A DNA stretch of 64,000 nucleotides from Saprospiraceae bacterium. GTDB taxonomy: Bacteria; Bacteroidota; Bacteroidia; Chitinophagales; Saprospiraceae. A program made the translations under genes and the position numbers. The notes below the pieces were generated by a model. That model saw nothing but the letters and a program-made list of their open reading frames with translations, made no database searches and had not been told where the DNA came from. Shown here in pieces: positions 59,410 through 64,000 of this stretch (positions are counted from its first letter, which is position 1; each line of letters opens with the position of its first letter). The stretch spans positions 62,001 through 126,000 of the forward strand of contig JADJNF010000002.1 in NCBI GenBank assembly GCA_016714445.1, read 5' to 3'.

Positions 59410-61926
59410 TTATTCTTTTAACAATAGTTTGCCGGGATACTTTTTGGTGGATGTTTTATCTTTATACACTTTTACACCATTTACCCATACGGCCAATATG
59501 CCATCGGACAATGCAGATGGATTTTTGATATCTGAGTTATCTTTTACGATTTTGGGATCTAACAAAACCATATCAGCATAATATCCTGAAGCTATAACGC
59601 CCCTTTTTTTCAAACCTACATGTTCAGCAGCCAAGGATGTCATTTTTTGAATGGCATTTTCAAGACTCATGATTTTTTTATCTCTTACATAATAGCCAAG
59701 CACCCTTGTGAAAGCACCAAATCCTCGGGGATGACCACCGATTGCACCATCCGAACAAATATTGGTATGTGCCCAGGAAAGAAAAGGAACAATATCCGAG
59801 TCGGTCATAGATTTACCCATGATTGTTTCTATACCACTGGCTTCAGGATAGTCCTTTTCATAGGATTCGGCAGCAGCTACCAGATAAAGGAGTGTATTGG
59901 CTATGTTTTCTTTTCTCATATTGGCAATTTCTGCAATAGTTTTCCCTATGTAGGATGGCTCCGGTGTAAATCTGACCATCACTGAACCAAATGGGTCAAA
60001 AAGATGATCAATAGCATAATTTGAACCTGAAAGACTGGTGAAATTTTTTTTCGGAAAAAGCACACGAATGGTTGAGTTCCAGAAATCGTAAGGATAACAA
60101 TCCGCTGTAATATCTATACCATCCATTCTGGCACTTTGCAATTTGGCCAGAAGAGCCGGACCTGTGCCCCATTCGTCCTTTAGTGCAATTTTTAAATGGG
60201 ATATTTGTACTGGTAATTTTGCAATACGGCCTATATCAATGATTTCGTCGATGGCTTCAGACATATTTACATCTTCGCTCCTTATGTGACTGATGTATCT
60301 GGTTTTAGCATTTGCAGCTACTTTGGCCAATTCAATCACTTCATATCGGCTGGCGTAAAATCCTTCTTCATACTCCAGTCCTGTGGACAAACCCAATGAA
60401 CCTTTTGATAATTCTTCAGCCAGCAGGTTTTTCATTTTAACCAATTCTTCAGGTGTAGACATCCGATTCAGATCATGATTTCCCATCACCATTTCTCTCA
60501 AAGTAGCATGACCGGTGTATGTAGCGACATTGACAGCGCGAGGTGTTTTTTCAAATCTCATTTTTAATGTATCCATCAGATAACTGCCTCCATCCTGACC
60601 CGAAACTATGGTGGTTATACCCTGATTTAAGGCAGCAATAGCCTCGGGCATTCTATTGAGTGAGCTTTCGATATGGCTGTGTGTATCTATAAATCCAGGA
60701 GCTAAGATTTTGCCTTGACCATCTTCAATTATTTCGTCTTTGTATGGTTTCAAATCCCCAACTGCCGATATTTTGTCTCCTTCTATGCGCACAGATACAT
60801 TACCTGCCGGTATGTTGGTTCCATCTATCAATCTTATATTCGTGATAAGAAATGTAACAGGAATGCTTGCGGCAGAGCCATTAAATATTGACCTTACTGC
60901 ATTTCTTGCCAGTTCATTATCTCCACTACTTAAAAAAATCAGGGTTCTTTGATTTTTTACATCCCGGATAATCAGATTTTTGAAGCCTACCCAACTTCCG
61001 GTATGAGAATATTGTTCGTTTTCCTTATCTATAAACCATCCGAATCCATAGGGATATTTAGTTCCGTCCTTTAGTTTTACAGGTGAAAAAACTTTTATTA
61101 AGGTTGATTTTTTTATCAACTTTTCGGTATTTAGCGCTTGTTCCCAATTCAGGAGGTCACCGGTTGATGCATAAAAATTACCATCACCCATGACTCCATC
61201 GATATAAAAAAGGTCATTTATTACCCTTTTGCCGTCATTTTCAGAAAATCCCCTTACATGAGTGGCTGGAATATTGCTATTGTATACATTGTGAACATAA
61301 GTATGTTTAAGTCCAAGTGGTTTTACAATATTCTCATTTACAAAGTATGTCAAAGTCTGTTTGGATATTCTTTCAATGATGACTGCCAGTAAAATGTATG
61401 CTGTATTGGAATAGTTCCATTTTGTCCCGGGTTCAAATTCAGTCGAAGGTTTCAGATTTACGAATAATTTGACCATTTTCTCATTGTCTAAGGTATCCAG
61501 CGGACTTCTGTTCTGTATAAAAAGTGATTCATAATCCGGAATCCCTGAAGTATGCGTCAAAAGATGTCGAATACTAACATTTTCATTAGGTAATTCAGGG
61601 ATATACTTTTTTACATTGTCGTCAATGTTAAGTTTTCCTTTTTCATCGAGCATCATGACACAGATGGCAACAAATTGTTTTGATATTGAAGCCAGATTGA
61701 AGGATGATTCCCAAGTTAATGGTCTATTGGATGTAATATCAGTGACCCCGAGGCTTTTTTGAAATAAAATTTTACCATGCTCAGCATACAGTACAGCTCC
61801 ATTAAACCTACCGGTGTTGTATAGTTTTGTTAGAGCAGTATCCAGTTGGTCAGATATATTGGCAAGCTGAGAACTACAAAATGTTATTGATAGTATTACA
61901 AAAAGGTATGATAGAATATGCCGCAT
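59410..61926 (-). CDS. Exported fusion of serine hydrolase and D-aminoacylase
   Basis: An 838-residue exported protein (signal peptide to about 20, FCSSQ). The N-terminal half (about 25-350) is a class-C beta-lactamase/D-aminopeptidase-type domain with SISK (SxxK, Ser-80 and Lys-83) and WNYSNTAY (YxN near 173), ending near HTGSW. The C-terminal half (about 365-830) is an amidohydrolase of the N-acyl-D-amino-acid deacylase type: GFIDTHSHIE (metal HxH near 415), SGQDGGSYL, TYTGHATLREMVMG, and SDGAIGG near 738. Serine peptidase plus D-aminoacylase in one polypeptide would release and deacylate D-amino acids from peptidoglycan fragments, feeding DgcN and DgcA. Separate proteins are the usual form. 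Confidence 0.85.
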   Translation of the reverse strand: MRHILSYLFVILSITFCSSQLANISDQLDTALTKLYNTGRFNGAVLYAEHGKILFQKSLGVTDITSNRPLTWESSFNLASISKQFVAICVMMLDEKGKLNIDDNVKKYIPELPNENVSIRHLLTHTSGIPDYESLFIQNRSPLDTLDNEKMVKLFVNLKPSTEFEPGTKWNYSNTAYILLAVIIERISKQTLTYFVNENIVKPLGLKHTYVHNVYNSNIPATHVRGFSENDGKRVINDLFYIDGVMGDGNFYASTGDLLNWEQALNTEKLIKKSTLIKVFSPVKLKDGTKYPYGFGWFIDKENEQYSHTGSWVGFKNLIIRDVKNQRTLIFLSSGDNELARNAVRSIFNGSAASIPVTFLITNIRLIDGTNIPAGNVSVRIEGDKISAVGDLKPYKDEIIEDGQGKILAPGFIDTHSHIESSLNRMPEAIAALNQGITTIVSGQDGGSYLMDTLKMRFEKTPRAVNVATYTGHATLREMVMGNHDLNRMSTPEELVKMKNLLAEELSKGSLGLSTGLEYEEGFYASRYEVIELAKVAANAKTRYISHIRSEDVNMSEAIDEIIDIGRIAKLPVQISHLKIALKDEWGTGPALLAKLQSARMDGIDITADCYPYDFWNSTIRVLFPKKNFTSLSGSNYAIDHLFDPFGSVMVRFTPEPSYIGKTIAEIANMRKENIANTLLYLVAAAESYEKDYPEASGIETIMGKSMTDSDIVPFLSWAHTNICSDGAIGGHPRGFGAFTRVLGYYVRDKKIMSLENAIQKMTSLAAEHVGLKKRGVIASGYYADMVLLDPKIVKDNSDIKNPSALSDGILAVWVNGVKVYKDKTSTKKYPGKLLLKE

Positions 61927-62071
61927 AATGCAAGATAATTTGCGCTAATATACAGCGTCTTCAAATGCAAAGTTGCTTGTATCAAATTATTCTGAAAATT
62001 TAACTCAGATGGTTATCGTTCATTCTCACAATGCCAGGAATAATTCACATCAAATCTGAAAATTATTAGAT

Positions 62072-62840
62072 TTACAGCGATGAAACAAATTTACTTATGT
62101 CTGAAGACAAATCTTCGGACCCTTCCAGAATTCTGATAAATGCGCTACCAACTATAGCTCCATTACTATTTTGATTAGCAATCTCGCGAGTGGTTTTATC
62201 ATGAATACCAAATCCAATCAGAGATGGACTTTTCAGATTCATACTTTTTATTCTATTAAAATATGCCAGTTGTTCCTCTGATATTCCACCTTGTTTGCCT
62301 GTAATTGAAGATTGTGAGACAATATACAAAAATGCTGAACTAAGCCTGTCTGCCTGTCGGATCCGCTCATCAGAAGTCATCGGAGTAATCAGGAAACTAA
62401 TTTCCATTTGATATTTTTGGAACAGGTCTTTATAATCACGCTCATAAATTTCCATGGGCATATCCGGGAATGATAAGTCCCTGAATACCTGCATCATGTG
62501 CATCCTGTATGAATTTTTCTGCTCCGTACTGCAACATCTGATTAAAATAACCCATCATGATGATAGGTATGTTATGGGTAGTTCTTACATTTTTAACATT
62601 GTGAAAGATATTGTTTATAGTTTGACCATTTTTCAAAGCTATTTCACTACTTTTCTGAATGGTAGGTCCATCAGCAAGCGGGTCAGAATACGGCATCCCC
62701 AGTTCTATCAGATCGACACCATTGTCTGCAAGCGATTTAATGATCATTTCTGTACTTTCCAAGGTAGGATGGCCAGCTGTAAAATATACATTTAGGACAT
62801 TTTTGCCTTTATCGAATATGGTTTGTCTGATGGTTTTCAT
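62072..62840 (-). pseudogene. trpA: Tryptophan synthase alpha chain, frame broken by one extra base
   Basis: The first frame (ATG 62840) gives the TrpA N-terminus: FTAGHPTLEST, DLIELGMPYSDPLADGPTIQ with the catalytic Glu and Asp, and IIMMGYFNQMLQYGAEKF, then ends after GLIIPGYAHGNL near 62442. A second frame continues as PDMPMEIYERDYKDLFQKYQ, LIGFGIHDKTTREI and GAIVGSAFIRIL to 62072. The break is at CCCGGATATG on the minus strand (62464-62465 on the plus strand): with one G removed, IIPDMPMEIY is restored. So a single inserted base breaks an otherwise normal trpA. Sequencing error is likely, since trpB upstream is intact and a lone trpB would be unusual. Confidence 0.85.
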
Positions 62841-62843
62841 GAT

Positions 62844-64000
62844 TTATAATTGGATATTATGGTCTTCAATGTATTTTAAATAGGTATTCAGGTCTTTGTC
62901 ACCGCGTCCAGATAAATTTACCACTACGTTGTCATCTTTTTGGAGCCCGATTCTGTCCATAATAGCCAAAGCGTGCGCGGTTTCCAGTGCCGGGATTATT
63001 CCTTCAGATCTGGAAAGGTCAATGACTGCCATCATAGCTTCATCATCTGTGGCTGCATGGACAGTGGCTCTTCCAGATTTGATTAGGTGAGCATGCATGG
63101 GACCTATGCCCGGATAATCAAGACCTGCTGACAGGGAATATGGTTCTACAATCTGACCATCTGCATTTTGCATCAGTAATGTCATACAGCCATGGATGAT
63201 ACCTTTGGTACCAAGAATGCTCGTTGCCGCTGAGTGGCCGGTATCAATTCCTTTACCGGCAGCTTCCGCAAGGATAAGTTTGACTCTTTCATCGTGCAAA
63301 AAGTGATAAAATGCTCCTGCTGCGTTGCTTCCTCCTCCGACACAAGCGACCACATAATCAGGATGATCTTTACCGGTTTTTTCTTGCAGTTGCCATTGGA
63401 TTTCTTCACTTATTACCGCCTGAAATCGGGTCACCATATCAGGATAGGGGTGTGGACCTATGGCGGAGCCGATAATATAATGTGTCGTCTCCGCATTATT
63501 GATCCAGTCTCTTATGGCTTCATTGGTAGCATCTTTGAGGGTTTTGCTACCACTTTCAGCCGGAACAACCTTGGCACCAAGCATTTGCATTCGTGCTACG
63601 TTCGGCGCTTGTCTGACGATGTCCACAGCACCCATGTACACGATACATTCAAGATTCATCAGCGCGCAAACAGTAGCAGTAGCTACACCATGCTGTCCGG
63701 CTCCAGTCTCGGCAATGATTCGTTTTTTACCAAGTCGTTTTGCCAGTAAGATTTGACCTATGGTATTGTTTATCTTATGAGCACCTGTGTGGTTTAGATC
63801 TTCCCGCTTCAGGTAGATATTGGCTCCATATTTTTCAGAAAGTGTTTTTGCTAGATATAATGGAGAAGGCCGACCCACATAATCCTTGAGTAAGCTGTTA
63901 AACTCTTTTTGGAAGTCTGGATCGGCAATAATGTCCAGATATTTGGTTCTGATTTCTTCTACATTTGCGTACAGCATTTCAGGTATATATGCACCACCAA
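62844..64000 (-). CDS. trpB: Tryptophan synthase beta chain, 5' end beyond the window
   Basis: At least 385 residues of TrpB. Upstream of the ATG at 63977 the frame continues to the window edge and encodes GGAYIPEMLYANVEE, the conserved N-terminal part, so the true start lies outside. Seen: LKREDLNHTGAHKINN (PLP lysine), AETGAGQHGVATAT, GGGSNAAG (phosphate-binding loop) and LSGRGDKD near the end. It joins indole and serine into tryptophan with TrpA, whose gene follows after three bases. Full catalytic set visible. Confidence 0.95.
   Translation of the reverse strand, partial: GGAYIPEMLYANVEEIRTKYLDIIADPDFQKEFNSLLKDYVGRPSPLYLAKTLSEKYGANIYLKREDLNHTGAHKINNTIGQILLAKRLGKKRIIAETGAGQHGVATATVCALMNLECIVYMGAVDIVRQAPNVARMQMLGAKVVPAESGSKTLKDATNEAIRDWINNAETTHYIIGSAIGPHPYPDMVTRFQAVISEEIQWQLQEKTGKDHPDYVVACVGGGSNAAGAFYHFLHDERVKLILAEAAGKGIDTGHSAATSILGTKGIIHGCMTLLMQNADGQIVEPYSLSAGLDYPGIGPMHAHLIKSGRATVHAATDDEAMMAVIDLSRSEGIIPALETAHALAIMDRIGLQKDDNVVVNLSGRGDKDLNTYLKYIEDHNIQL

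Noticed and set aside
1..64000. rRNA, tRNA, prophage or integrase genes
   Set aside because: None was recognised on either strand on reading through the window.

Overview
The window looks like chromosomal DNA of a Bacteroidota bacterium, probably in or near the Saprospiria. The lineage is inferred from gene content. Evidence seen: five exported proteins with type IX secretion (T9SS) C-terminal sorting domains, Bacteroidota-type promoters (TTG, about 20 bp, TAnnTTTG), a LytS/LytTR two-component pair fused to a Y_Y_Y-type propeller sensor, a GH3-family enzyme, DUF4160/DUF2442/DUF5777 proteins and very few Shine-Dalgarno sites. No rRNA, tRNA, CRISPR array, intact IS element or phage was recognised.

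Layout. 1-1.7 kb: GH3-like acyl-adenylating enzyme. 1.7-12.2 kb: a very AT-rich, entirely minus-strand island that I read as a decaying ribosomal-peptide (RiPP) locus of the grasp-with-spasm type. It runs from an HTH regulator, through a hairpin-rich spacer, to a 54-residue double-glycine Cys-rich precursor, a 61-residue peptide, a SPASM-like maturase, an EreA/ChaN-fold lipoprotein, an ATP-grasp maturase and a truncated C39 peptidase (the usual exporter). Downstream lie a DUF4160/DUF2442 pair, a lipoprotein, a second erythromycin-esterase-fold protein, two thioredoxin-fold proteins, a dead second ATP-grasp copy and another lipoprotein. 12.8-23.3 kb: one 3500-residue T9SS surface protein. 23.6-28.9 kb: rlmI, rimO, a frameshifted secreted protein behind a structured leader, and metX. 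29-31 kb: metY behind a SAM riboswitch followed at once by an unannotated 37-codon ORF ending in six consecutive Cys codons. 31-34.2 kb: desaturase, PIF1-like helicase, outer-membrane barrel. 34.7-41.3 kb: secreted M43 metalloprotease and two tandemly duplicated T9SS proteins. 41.3-49.3 kb: a YceI/sensor kinase/LytTR operon divergent from a cytochrome/OB-fold/YceI/DUF5777 operon. 49.7-64 kb: T9SS protein, MBL hydrolase, ribH, a broken TPR gene, pyrR-pyrB, a TlpA-like protein, a D-glutamate/D-aminoacyl catabolic operon, and trpA (frameshifted)-trpB (cut by the window edge).

How parts work together. metX and metY form the O-acetylhomoserine route to homocysteine. The metY leader may read both S-adenosylmethionine (riboswitch) and cysteine (leader peptide). 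The DgcA/DgcN/D-aminoacylase operon would harvest D-amino acids, probably from peptidoglycan. The two YceI operons face each other and probably share regulation through the LytS/LytTR pair. Three normally intact genes (26.8-27.7 kb, TPR gene, trpA) are broken by indels, so sequencing error in a long-read assembly must be weighed before calling them pseudogenes.
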